Shown: positions 1-7,413 of the stretch, in pieces
Numbering within the stretch: the first letter of the stretch is position 1
Layout: each line of letters begins with the position of its first letter
DNA from: Planctomycetaceae bacterium
GTDB lineage: Bacteria > Planctomycetota > Planctomycetia > Planctomycetales > Planctomycetaceae
Length of the DNA: 29,320 bases
Reading direction: 5' to 3'
NCBI GenBank assembly: GCA_003503535.1
Contig: DOCI01000177.1
Coordinates: forward strand, 21,385-50,704
Made by a program: the position numbers and the translations under genes
Notes under the pieces: model-generated
Seen by the model: the letters and a program-made list of their open reading frames with translations, nothing else
Databases searched by the model: none
Told to the model about the DNA's origin: nothing

Positions 1-942
1 CGGATTCGACAGTACTTTGAATCTCATGGATACTTCGAAGTGGAGACACCACTGCTCTGTCGCGAGTCGGTGATCGATGCACATCTCGATCCGTTTGTTG
101 TGGAACTTTCGAATGGATCATCGACGTCACCAGTGCAAGCCTATTTGCAAACCTCGCCCGAGTTCTGTATGAAACGTCTGCTCGCTGCAGGAGCGGAACG
201 CATTTATCAACTATGCAAAGCGTTTCGTCGTGATGAAACCGGACGATTGCACAACCCGGAATTCACCATGCTCGAATGGTATGCCGTCGGAGTGGACCAA
301 TTTGAGCAGATGGATTTTATGGAATCATTGTGTCGACAGGTGCTGCGAGATTCCGTGTTGCTTGAGGGTCTGCCAACCAGATTTGTGCGCGTCAGTTATG
401 AGCAGGCTTTTCAGAAATCGCTCAATATCTCGCCTCTGGAATGCACGGTAGAAGAACTGATCCGGGTTGCTCAACGTACGATTCCAGATGAAATTCCCGT
501 GTATCACAAGGGTGAAAAAGAAGGCAAAGACTTCTGGTGTGATCTGCTCCTGACTGCTTGTGTCGAAGACTGGTTAAAAAAACAGCTCGCTGTTTTCGTT
601 TACGATTACCCCGTTTCTCAAGCGGCTCTGGCAAGAGTTTCGCCGACTGACCCTCGCGTTGCGCAGCGGTTCGAGTTGTTTCTTGAGGGCATTGAGATCA
701 GCAATGGATATCGGGAATTGCTCGACGCTGAAGAACTTGAACGAAGAAATGTCATTCAGAATCAGTTACGTATCGACCAGGGATTACAGCCTCTTCCCGA
801 GACTCGTCATTTGCTCTCTGCCATGAGACAAGGTTTGCCCGATTGCACGGGTGTCGCTTTGGGAGTCGATCGTTTGCTGATGCTCGCCCTGAACTGTGAA
901 TCGATCGATCAGGTACAGGCGTTTCCGTTTTCACGTGTGTGA
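1..942 (+). CDS. epmA: EpmA/PoxA-type EF-P lysine ligase (lysyl-tRNA synthetase-like), 5' truncated by window edge
   Basis: The reading frame is open from base 1 (RIRQYFESHGYFEVETP), so the GTG at 40 is not the start; only a short N-terminus is missing, since 313 residues are present against about 325 in E. coli EpmA. Class II aminoacyl-tRNA synthetase core motifs are visible: motif 1 (FEVETP), motif 2 (AFRRDETGRLHNPEFTMLEWY region) and motif 3 (GVALGVDRLLMLAL). There is no anticodon-binding OB domain, which separates it from true LysRS. In the known family this enzyme attaches beta-lysine (or lysine) to a conserved lysine of elongation factor P. No efp or epmB lies in the visible part. It converges on the lipoprotein gene at 1210-1887 across a repeat-bearing spacer. 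The alternative is a diverged LysRS catalytic paralogue; the length argues for EpmA. Confidence 0.88.
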   Translation, partial: RIRQYFESHGYFEVETPLLCRESVIDAHLDPFVVELSNGSSTSPVQAYLQTSPEFCMKRLLAAGAERIYQLCKAFRRDETGRLHNPEFTMLEWYAVGVDQFEQMDFMESLCRQVLRDSVLLEGLPTRFVRVSYEQAFQKSLNISPLECTVEELIRVAQRTIPDEIPVYHKGEKEGKDFWCDLLLTACVEDWLKKQLAVFVYDYPVSQAALARVSPTDPRVAQRFELFLEGIEISNGYRELLDAEELERRNVIQNQLRIDQGLQPLPETRHLLSAMRQGLPDCTGVALGVDRLLMLALNCESIDQVQAFPFSRV

Positions 943-1010
943 AAAATAACAAACTGCAGGGCCGGCATCCTGCCAGTCCAAGATCAATCGAGGTTCGCAT
1001 GCTGCGAATG

Positions 1011-1032
1011 GACAGGCTGGAAGCCTGTCCTA
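1011..1032. repeat. Short palindromic repeat, type B (copy 1)
   Basis: The unit GACAGGCTGGAAGCCTGTCC plus TA is itself a hairpin (ACAGGCT/AGCCTGT around GGA). The same 22 bases recur at 6685-6706, and the reverse complement at 6642-6663, inside the GT39 gene. Here it directly precedes the type A element in the convergent spacer after epmA. Confidence 0.8.
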
Positions 1033-1036
1033 CGGG

Positions 1037-1120
1037 TGGGTGGCACGCTCTGAGCGAAGCGAAGGGCGTGGTTTTCTGCATTCACCACGCCCATCACTTT
1101 GTTCTGGGACGTGCCACCCA
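1037..1120. repeat. 84-bp palindromic interspersed repeat, type A (copy 1)
   Basis: Perfect 11-bp terminal inverted repeats, TGGGTGGCACG (1037-1047) and CGTGCCACCCA (1110-1120), enclose a nested inner stem GGGCGTGG (1064-1071) / CCACGCCC (1085-1092). A second 84-bp copy at 7239-7322 differs at about nine positions, and neither terminal arm nor inner stem is altered. It lies between the convergent genes at 1-942 and 1210-1887. It encodes no protein and has no transposase, so it is either a non-autonomous (MITE/REP-like) element or a structured terminator/RNA motif. Confidence 0.85.
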
Positions 1121-1209
1121 ACGGCAATTTATGCAGAGTTTGCCTATAAAAAAACACTGCTGAGCAAGCCAGCAGTGGCACACATTGAATGTTATTTCAA
1201 CGATTAAAC

Positions 1210-1887
1210 TTAAACCGCATCGGGGATATCGTCGCCGTTGAAGCGTTCGAAGAACAGCCAGCCGATTTCCTTGCTGAGGCGGGAGAGGTATTCGCGTTTG
1301 AAGGTATCGAGTGACATTTCCGAAGTGGAACGAGGGGCTCGGATGGGATACTTGGAGTTGACTTCTTTGCTGTAGATTTTTTCGCCGTAACCATCTTCAT
1401 CCATCTCGATCACACTGATGTAGTTTTCTGAACGTCCTCGATAGAGCGTGGTGCTGTTCTCTTCATACAGATGGAAATCGTTCATATCGATGTAGATGAC
1501 ATAGTTGCAGTCAAAGGCTTTGCCGATCTCTTCGGGTTTGTCCCAGTCGGGATGAGAATCGAGCCAGGCTTTGACCTGGTCGGGATTGACGACTTTGATT
1601 TCATGCTCGACGAGTCGAAACGCAACATAGCGGGAGAGTTCGTGATCGATTTTGGGGAAGTCCCATTTGAGATTAGTTGGCGCAAATGCGACCACGCAAA
1701 CGGAAACTTCTTTGTCGCTCATCGACTTATTGGTTTGCACATCGAAATCGGGCTCGATGCTGGGTGGGCCACCGATCAAATATCCAAGTAGAATGGCATA
1801 ATTGCAGCCGGTTAAAGAGACTGCACCAATCAGAAAAGTGAGTAGAGTCGCTTTGCGAATGACGGTCATGAGACTGGAGTCACGCAT
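1210..1887 (-). CDS. Putative lipoprotein, paralogue of the adjacent gene
   Basis: 225 residues. The N-terminus is a lipoprotein signal with basic residues, a hydrophobic stretch and a lipobox LTGC (Cys28); Met7 (1869) is a possible alternative start, and neither start has a strong ribosome-binding site. I do not recognise a named family. The mature part aligns by eye with the product of 1957-2628: shared HEI-x2-VNP-x2-V-x2-WL, EI-x3-FD-x-(N/D)Y(V/I)I-x-I, YEENS/YLEENS-x3-YRG, S-x-YPI-x2-P and MS-x2-TF segments. It is the last gene of an apparent minus-strand cluster, DUF2752 gene then lipoprotein then this gene. The segment with alternating hydrophobics after the lipobox (VSVCVVAF) suggests a compact periplasmic alpha/beta domain, which is inference. 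Confidence 0.8.
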   Translation of the reverse strand: MRDSSLMTVIRKATLLTFLIGAVSLTGCNYAILLGYLIGGPPSIEPDFDVQTNKSMSDKEVSVCVVAFAPTNLKWDFPKIDHELSRYVAFRLVEHEIKVVNPDQVKAWLDSHPDWDKPEEIGKAFDCNYVIYIDMNDFHLYEENSTTLYRGRSENYISVIEMDEDGYGEKIYSKEVNSKYPIRAPRSTSEMSLDTFKREYLSRLSKEIGWLFFERFNGDDIPDAV

Positions 1888-1956
1888 AGGTATTTCCCGC
1901 AGGGTTATAGTTAAGTCGAACAGAGAGGAGAATGGGAGGAGGCTAGAGCACCGAGA

Positions 1957-2628
1957 TTAATCGACGCTTTCGCTGGTGCGATAGTCGTAGAAGAGGCGAG
2001 CGAGTTCATCAGCCATGCGTTTGTTGAACTTCTCGGCGAAGGTTCGTTCCGACATGTTGTCTGAAGACATCGGATAATGGATGGGATACTGGCTTTTGTA
2101 TTCGTGCTGGAAGATCAGGAAGGCACCGCGACCGGAGCCAGTTTTTCGAGATTCATAGACGCTAACCATGCCGTGGGCATTGCCGCGATAGAAGTTCGGG
2201 CTGTTCTCTTCCAGATAGGCGACTTCGTCAATTTCGATATGAATGATGTAGTCGGTATCGAACTCCTGAGCAATTTCAGTAGCATCGTCCCAGACTCCGC
2301 CAACGCGGCCGAGCCAGCCATCGACATCACTGGGGTTGACGCAATCAATTTCATGCAGACGAAATCGGCGATACATGCCATCGATAATATCACGGCCGAC
2401 AGCTGAGTGTTCGGTCCGCAAAAATTCGGGAGTTGAACAGACTACTAAAACCCGCTTTTCTTCATCAATCAGATCGACGCCGGTCCGCTGCTTAAATTGA
2501 GCCTTGATTTTGGGATCGCCCAAAAACATTTTGTTGGCCATCACGAGCAGAGAACAGCCGGACTGGCTTCCCACAATGCAAATTGTGAACAGGACCATCA
2601 GGGCGCGAAGCCAATTCGCACGCCCCAT
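1957..2628 (-). CDS. Putative lipoprotein, tandem paralogue
   Basis: The open frame extends upstream to 2883, but the internal ATG at 2628 gives a classical lipoprotein signal (MGRANWLRAL..., lipobox SQSGC with Cys25), so 2628 is preferred; the product is 223 residues. It shares the motif series listed for the gene at 1210-1887 (HEID-CVNP, EIAQEFDTDYIIHIEID, YLEENS-YRG, SQYPIHYP, MSERTF), so the pair arose by tandem duplication, with moderate divergence. The start overlaps the end of the DUF2752 gene by 31 bases, which suggests translational coupling. No function is assigned; both are probably lipid-anchored to a membrane facing the periplasm. Confidence 0.8.
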   Translation of the reverse strand: MGRANWLRALMVLFTICIVGSQSGCSLLVMANKMFLGDPKIKAQFKQRTGVDLIDEEKRVLVVCSTPEFLRTEHSAVGRDIIDGMYRRFRLHEIDCVNPSDVDGWLGRVGGVWDDATEIAQEFDTDYIIHIEIDEVAYLEENSPNFYRGNAHGMVSVYESRKTGSGRGAFLIFQHEYKSQYPIHYPMSSDNMSERTFAEKFNKRMADELARLFYDYRTSESVD

Positions 2629-3089
2629 TGGACGACCGAGACGAGCAGAAAACTGCTGAGCAGCATTAGAGCGCGATATTCGAGTTTGCGACGAGACATG
2701 ACTTTGCCTGTCCAGCTGCTGATCAGCAGCCAGGGAATCAGTATCAGGCAGATCATTGCCAGATAAGTTGCTGCAATGTTGGCTTGAATTGATTCGAGAA
2801 TCCGGCCGCGAACAAACCAGGCGAAGCTGGTCGTCATCCCGCAACTCGGGCAGGGGATTCCGAACAAAAATTGAATGGAACACGGAGGTAATCCCAACTG
2901 TTGGTGGGTGCCGTAACCTCGGGGAGACGGTTCAAGGGAAATAGCCAGCGAAAAGCCAGCGATCAAACCGCAACCAAGAACGACAAACAGGATTCGAAGG
3001 AAGGGAGTCAGTAGGAAGGGGGCGGAATTCGGCGAAATTGGTGTAGGCCGAAGTTCCTTGGGGACTGGAGTTATATCGGGGGAAGACAT
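2598..3089 (-). CDS. DUF2752 membrane protein
   Basis: 163 residues from the ATG at 3089; the frame stays open to 3161, but that extension is low in complexity and has no better start. The diagnostic segment is GIPCPSCGMTTSFAWFVRG (Cys80 and Cys83), matching the CPxCG(x)TR-type motif of DUF2752 proteins, with the Arg position here occupied by Thr-Ser. Hydrophobic helices lie at about 31-50, 103-125 and 138-155. The biochemical role of the family is not established; the Cys pair could bind metal or form a disulfide. It is the first gene of a minus-strand cluster with two lipoproteins and overlaps the next gene by 31 bases. Confidence 0.8.
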   Translation of the reverse strand: MSSPDITPVPKELRPTPISPNSAPFLLTPFLRILFVVLGCGLIAGFSLAISLEPSPRGYGTHQQLGLPPCSIQFLFGIPCPSCGMTTSFAWFVRGRILESIQANIAATYLAMICLILIPWLLISSWTGKVMSRRKLEYRALMLLSSFLLVSVVQWGVRIGFAP

Positions 3090-3191
3090 TAGAGTCAAAA
3101 GCGGTTTTTCAGAGAGAAAATAAGACGATTCCGTGTCAGAATTACAATTCCCAACCAGCAAATACGTTTGAAAACAGGAATCTGGAGATCT

Positions 3192-3278
3192 GGCGAGCCG
3201 TGCCAGTTATGGCACGGGTGTTCTCACGATCATTATGCGTCTCCAGCGAAATCGCAGTCAGAGTTAACTCGGCTCGCC
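3192..3278. repeat. Nested palindromic element, type C
   Basis: Outer arms GGCGAGCC (3192-3199) and GGCTCGCC (3271-3278) are perfect inverse complements. Just inside is a second perfect hairpin, CCGTGCCA (3198-3205), loop GTTA, TGGCACGG (3210-3217). Its size (87 bp) and architecture resemble the type A elements although the sequence differs. It lies between the end of the OmpH-like gene and the start of the DUF2752 gene on the minus strand, where it could end transcription or be a mobile repeat. Only one copy occurs in the window. Confidence 0.6.
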
Positions 3279-3354
3279 TTATATTTGGAAATGAACTCAC
3301 TGGGGTTGCGGTTCGCTACGAACCCAGCCCCCCTGCTTATCAATGAAAATGAAT

Positions 3355-4194
3355 TTACTCTGTCGTTGCTTCCGGAGCCGGGGTCGATTCACTTGAGGTC
3401 GCTGCCGGCGGAGCCGGTGTTGAACTGGTTGTCGCAGGTTCCGGTGATGTTGTGCTGGCAGGAGGACCTGCGGGTGCTTCAGTTGTGGGGGTCTCAGTCG
3501 ATGTTCCGGCTGGTTTTGGCGTTGAAGTACCAGCTGGGACTGCGGGCATTTCAGGCATCGAAGGCGTGGTGAGAGTTGGTGGCGGAGCAATTGGAGAGCC
3601 GGATTCCTGAGACATCCCGGGAATTCCCGGGATTGCTGATCCTTCTGGAGTCACTTCCGCATCCGCTTCGGCGATTTTGGCATTCATCCGCTCGACAACT
3701 TGCGCGGTGAGGTCAATCGAATCGGAATAAGCCAGGAAGAAGGGGGACTTGGCCATGATCAGGTCGTATTTTCCCTCTTCAGCCAGTTCCAGACAAATTC
3801 CTTTGATCTGCTCCTGAATTTGTTGAGAGATCGTCTGTTGAAACTGTTGCAGATTCTGATTTGTCTGATTGGTTGCCCGCTGGTTTTGAGCGTTCAATTC
3901 ATTGAAAAAGGCTTGCAGTTCCTGCTCTTGTTCCGGAGTTGGAGTTTCTCCAAACTCTTTTCTTTTGGCGGCGAACTGATCTTCCAGTTGCTTCTGAAAC
4001 TCGGCCAGTTTCCCTCGAATCTGAGCCTCGCTTTGCTGAACGACCTGAGAAATATCCTTATCGAGACCTGTTCCCTTTAAGACTTCTTCGAAGTCGACAA
4101 TTGCTACTCTTTGACCAGCAGGTTCAGAACCACCACAACCAGCCAGAATGCCACAAGCTAAAGTCAGTGAGAGGAAATTAAAAACGCGAATCAT
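3355..4194 (-). CDS. Skp/OmpH-like lipoprotein with long Pro/Thr/Ser/Ala tail
   Basis: 279 residues from the ATG at 4194. A GAAAGG ribosome-binding site 10 bases upstream chooses this start over the longer frame to 4263. The signal ends in lipobox LAGC (Cys20). Residues about 28-43 (RVAIVDFEEVLKGTG) match the N-terminal strand typical of OmpH/Skp; residues about 47-135 are Gln/Glu/Lys-rich and coiled-coil-like; EEGKYDLIMAKSPFFLAYSDSIDLTAQVVERMN (given by positions 139-171) is the characteristic C-terminal strand-helix of the family. Residues about 181-279 form a disordered-looking tail rich in P, T, S and A. In known relatives Skp is a soluble periplasmic chaperone for outer-membrane proteins; here lipid anchoring and the tail are unusual. 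No bamA neighbour is present. Confidence 0.85.
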   Translation of the reverse strand: MIRVFNFLSLTLACGILAGCGGSEPAGQRVAIVDFEEVLKGTGLDKDISQVVQQSEAQIRGKLAEFQKQLEDQFAAKRKEFGETPTPEQEQELQAFFNELNAQNQRATNQTNQNLQQFQQTISQQIQEQIKGICLELAEEGKYDLIMAKSPFFLAYSDSIDLTAQVVERMNAKIAEADAEVTPEGSAIPGIPGMSQESGSPIAPPPTLTTPSMPEMPAVPAGTSTPKPAGTSTETPTTEAPAGPPASTTSPEPATTSSTPAPPAATSSESTPAPEATTE

Positions 4195-4204
4195 ATTCCG
4201 GATG

Positions 4205-4210
4205 CCTTTC
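4205..4210 (-). promoter_or_regulatory. Ribosome-binding site of the OmpH-like gene
   Basis: On the minus strand this reads GAAAGG, 10 bases before the ATG at 4194. It fixes the start at the lipoprotein signal rather than the upstream in-frame codon at 4263. Confidence 0.6.
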
Positions 4211-4470
4211 TCGCGGCCATTTTTTGTAATCGTAGTGCTGAATTGATGAGGAAATGATCTCAATAGACGGAGTCTCTTCTCAATCGTGCAGATTAAGTGG
4301 AGTATACCTCTAAAATTACGTTAATTCCCCTGAATTTGTTGGAGTGTAATGGGAATTCCAGAGTTTTGCAGCAAAGTCACAGCGGAAATATCCAGTTTAT
4401 CGCTCAGATTAACTAGAATAGAAAGTCCTCAGCTTCTTCATTTCTGCTTAGGAAAGTAAAAAGAAGCTCA

Positions 4471-5505
4471 ATGCGAGATGAGAATTCAGATTCAGGAGTT
4501 ACTGTGAAGTCGAAGCACGTTGCGATCATCGGAGCCGGTTTGTCTGGTTTGACTTGTGCACGAGAGCTGACCAGCAAAGGGCATCGAGTGACACTATTCG
4601 ATAAAGGTCGCGGAGTATCCGGGCGGATGTCTGTGCGACGAACTTCCGATCCCTCATTGCAATTTGATCATGGTGCTCAATATTTCACCGCCCGACATCC
4701 TGCTTTTCAGCAGCAGGTCGAGGAATGGATGCAACAGGATGTTGTGGCCATTTGGGAAGGACCGTTTGTCAGCCTGGAGCAAGGTTTGATTTCAGAAGCT
4801 CCCGGGCAGGGCCCTCGCTATGTCGGCACCCCAGCCATGAATGCACTCTGCAAGGCCCTGACAAAAGACCTGGAAATTCGTTGCAGTCAGCGGGTTTCTC
4901 AGATCAACCAAAGCGGCTCGGGCTGGCAGATTGTCTCAGAAGACCTCTCCACAAACCAAAATATCAAACAAGCTGAGGAATTTGATCACATCGTTTTGAC
5001 AATTCCGCCAGCTCAGGCGATCAAGCTGCTGCCCGAGAATTCCAGTCTCCATAACGCATGCAAGACAGCAATCATGGATCCTTGCCGCTGCGTGATGCTC
5101 GCTTTTGAGTCTCCGTTAGATGTCGACTTTGGAGCCGCGTTCATTCAGAATTCCTCACTGCGCTGGATTGCCAGTGAAAACAGCAAGCCAGGACGAAATT
5201 CACGATACGAATGCTGGACGCTGCACGCTTCCTCCGAATGGTCCCAACAATATGTCGATGCCACACACGAAACGGTTTTACCAATATTACTCGACGCATT
5301 CGCAACGGCGTTTGGAAAATCCTTACCTGAACCCGTCCATGCCAGCACGCATCGCTGGCTGTATGCGATTCCGAGAAATCCACTTTCTGAAGGAAGTTTT
5401 CAGGATGTCGAGAATCAAATCACCATTTGCGGCGACTGGTGTCATGAAGCTCGTGTCGAGGGGGCTTACATGAGTGGGCTTTCTGCAGCGGAAAAGATTT
5501 TATAA
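4471..5505 (+). CDS. Renalase-like FAD-dependent oxidoreductase (amine oxidase fold)
   Basis: 344 residues. A Rossmann FAD-binding motif HVAIIGAGLSGLTCARELT lies at residues 16-34, followed by the acidic strand end VTLFDKGRGVSGRM. The C-terminal half carries the signature of the COG3380/renalase-like group: SSLRWIASENSKPGR, WTLHASSEWS, ...HRWLYAIP and ICGDWCHEARVEGAYMSGL, the last binding FAD near the isoalloxazine/ribityl end. Known renalases oxidise off-target dihydro-isomers of NAD(P)H; bacterial members are mostly uncharacterised, so the substrate here is inferred only. There is no signal peptide, so it is cytoplasmic. The ATG at 4471 is preceded by a purine-rich AAAGAAG. The next gene starts 31 bases downstream, consistent with an operon. 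The gene is divergent from the OmpH-like gene across 276 bases that would hold both promoters. Confidence 0.88.
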   Translation: MRDENSDSGVTVKSKHVAIIGAGLSGLTCARELTSKGHRVTLFDKGRGVSGRMSVRRTSDPSLQFDHGAQYFTARHPAFQQQVEEWMQQDVVAIWEGPFVSLEQGLISEAPGQGPRYVGTPAMNALCKALTKDLEIRCSQRVSQINQSGSGWQIVSEDLSTNQNIKQAEEFDHIVLTIPPAQAIKLLPENSSLHNACKTAIMDPCRCVMLAFESPLDVDFGAAFIQNSSLRWIASENSKPGRNSRYECWTLHASSEWSQQYVDATHETVLPILLDAFATAFGKSLPEPVHASTHRWLYAIPRNPLSEGSFQDVENQITICGDWCHEARVEGAYMSGLSAAEKIL

Positions 5506-5536
5506 AGTCCCCAGTACAAACATTACTTGAATCAAG

Positions 5537-7174
5537 TTGGAATCTTTCTTGTCTGCCAGTTGTCCCATTACGAAAATCTGTCCCATTGTTCGTGCAGAGA
5601 TTCTGTTCGTGATTGGGATTTCGCTGCTGGCGACGCTTCTTCGCTGCTGGGATCTGTCGGCGATAGCCGTCGAACATTTTGATGAAGGCGTTTACGCATC
5701 GAATCTATGGTTCACTGCTGACGAGGGGTATCGCTATCCGGATCGGCATCTGTATGCCCCCCCCTTATTGCCGACATTGATTGAATGGTCGCTCCTGATT
5801 TTCGGGCAGGCCAGTTGGGTTCCCGCATTGCCGAGTCTGGTTGCTGGTGTCTGCACAATTCCGCTCATCTGGTGGATGGGGCGTAAACTTGGTGGGCCGT
5901 TATGCGGACTTGCAGCCGCGATTTTACTGGCCACGAACGATGTGCATATTCTTTACTCGCGAACCGCATTGACGGAATCGCTGCTTTGCTTTTTTATGCT
6001 GCTTTCGGTCTCTCTGGCTCATTGCACCTGCCTGGAGCAAAATGCAGAGGCTCGCTTTTCCAAACGCTCGATCATGCTCGCATTACTCAGTGGCTTGATG
6101 GCTGGGCAGGCCTGGCTCACGAAATACAACGGCTGGCTTTCGCTGGCAGTCATCATTTCCGGCAGTGCAGGTTGGGCAGTGTTTTCACGATTGCCTTTGA
6201 GGCAATGGAAATGGTTGATGCTGCACTGGCTGATGATCGTCGGTGTCGCATTGTCCCTTTGGCTGCCTTACATGGTTTCGCTCAATGAATTCGGAGGTTA
6301 CTCGGCAGTGGCCGCCAATCATCGACAATACTTCGGTGGATTGGGCGAATGGTTGCCGGCTCTGCAACGGCAGATTTTTAATCAATATGCGTTATCGAGC
6401 TGGACGACCATTGCAGGGTTACTTTGTGTGGGATTTCTGGTTTGGAACCGTACAGCATTGGAACGGATCATCCCGGCGATTAAGACAAAAATGATTTCAC
6501 CGAGCGGTTGCTGGTTGCTGGCCAGTTGGTGTATTGGCTTGACGGTTGCGATTCCGCTCTATCATCCCTATCCCCGACTGGTGGTGCCGTGGTGGATTGG
6601 AATTTGTTTATTAGGCGGCTTGATTGCTGCTAAACTCCCCTTAGGACAGGCTTCCAGCCTGTCTCAAAAACAGAGTGAAAAGCAGACAGGCTGGAAGCCT
6701 GTCCTACCTATGATAGGGATGATCTTCCTCACTTTCATAGGACCGATTCGACAGGCTCCTGCCTGGGAGAATCGAACGGAATTAAAATCGATTGCACAGA
6801 ATGATGTTCTGCGAGCTGGCGAAATTGCCCAACAGGCCGGATTTCGTGAGAACGAGGTGATTTTTTATGTTTATGGCGAACCTGCCATTTATTATCACAT
6901 CTCTGCTCAGAACCGTTTGGTCGGACCGATCGGGCATCTCGATTTTGCTTTGCCAACTGCCAGAAATTCAAAAGTCCCAACATTCCTCATCACGGGCCCG
7001 CATGCCGAACAATCGAATCTGTTTCACGAGCAATGGGAGAAACTGGGAAATGAATTTGAACTAATCAAAACAGAACAGTCACTTCCCAGCAGACTTGTGC
7101 AGTTGAACAATGAAAAGAGTGTGCAACCATCAGAACCCGATTCCTATCGGTTGTATCAGTTGAAGCCTCTTTGA
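5537..7174 (+). CDS. GT39/ArnT-like membrane glycosyltransferase
   Basis: 545 residues with about 10-12 hydrophobic helices. After the first helix comes VEHFDEGVYA (Asp49-Glu50), the first-loop acidic pair typical of the PMT/ArnT (PF13231-like) GT-C fold, then HLYAPPLLPTLIEW and ...SRTALTESLLCFFML, all usual for the family. These enzymes transfer sugars from polyprenyl-phosphate donors to proteins or lipids at the outer face of the cytoplasmic membrane; the acceptor here is unknown. The frame has no ATG near the N-terminus: an in-frame stop at 5528 limits it, so TTG at 5537 or GTG at 5609 must start it. Residues about 369-390 are encoded by an inverted repeat (6642-6706). It probably forms an operon with the FAD oxidoreductase. 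Confidence 0.85.
   Translation: MESFLSASCPITKICPIVRAEILFVIGISLLATLLRCWDLSAIAVEHFDEGVYASNLWFTADEGYRYPDRHLYAPPLLPTLIEWSLLIFGQASWVPALPSLVAGVCTIPLIWWMGRKLGGPLCGLAAAILLATNDVHILYSRTALTESLLCFFMLLSVSLAHCTCLEQNAEARFSKRSIMLALLSGLMAGQAWLTKYNGWLSLAVIISGSAGWAVFSRLPLRQWKWLMLHWLMIVGVALSLWLPYMVSLNEFGGYSAVAANHRQYFGGLGEWLPALQRQIFNQYALSSWTTIAGLLCVGFLVWNRTALERIIPAIKTKMISPSGCWLLASWCIGLTVAIPLYHPYPRLVVPWWIGICLLGGLIAAKLPLGQASSLSQKQSEKQTGWKPVLPMIGMIFLTFIGPIRQAPAWENRTELKSIAQNDVLRAGEIAQQAGFRENEVIFYVYGEPAIYYHISAQNRLVGPIGHLDFALPTARNSKVPTFLITGPHAEQSNLFHEQWEKLGNEFELIKTEQSLPSRLVQLNNEKSVQPSEPDSYRLYQLKPL
6642..6706. repeat. 23-bp perfect inverted repeat inside a coding region, type B (copy 2)
   Basis: Arms at 6642-6664 and 6684-6706 are exact inverse complements over 23 bases with a 19-base loop. 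Each arm matches the type B unit at 1011-1032. The insert is in frame with the glycosyltransferase and encodes GQASSLS...TGWKPVL within a predicted loop between membrane helices (after GGLIAAKLP and before MIGMIFLTFIG), so the protein appears to tolerate it. Confidence 0.9.
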
Positions 7175-7238
7175 ACTAAATGACTGTGCGGAATTATTAT
7201 ACAGTTGGAATAAGATTGAAGTCGATATGATTGGATCT

Positions 7239-7322
7239 TGGGTGGCACGCCCTGAGCAAAGCGAAGGGCGTGGTCGTTTGCAATCTCCACGCCCATCACT
7301 ACGTTCTGGGACGTGCCACCCA
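7239..7322. repeat. 84-bp palindromic interspersed repeat, type A (copy 2)
   Basis: Terminal arms TGGGTGGCACG (7239-7249) and CGTGCCACCCA (7312-7322) and inner stem GGGCGTGG (7266-7273) / CCACGCCC (7287-7294) are identical to those of the copy at 1037-1120. It lies in the convergent spacer between the glycosyltransferase (ends 7174) and the redoxin fusion (ends 7414). Confidence 0.85.
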
Positions 7323-7413
7323 GCAACGCTTACACAAAGAGAAAACTTGAGTGTCCAATCATTACGCACACTGATTCATAGATTTCCGATGCCGTCTTAT
7401 ATGCCTCCCGAAA

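Noticed and set aside
939..1163. Plus-strand frame of 74 codons after epmA
   Set aside because: It is composed of the type A and B repeats; no gene evidence.
2629..2883. N-terminal extension of the second lipoprotein
   Set aside because: It is antisense-free but overlaps the DUF2752 gene in another frame and would bury the lipoprotein signal; the ATG at 2628 explains the signal peptide.
3168..3572. Plus-strand frame of 134 codons
   Set aside because: It lies largely antisense to the OmpH-like gene's Pro/Thr/Ser/Ala-rich tail and covers the palindromic element; the composition reflects the repetitive codons on the other strand.
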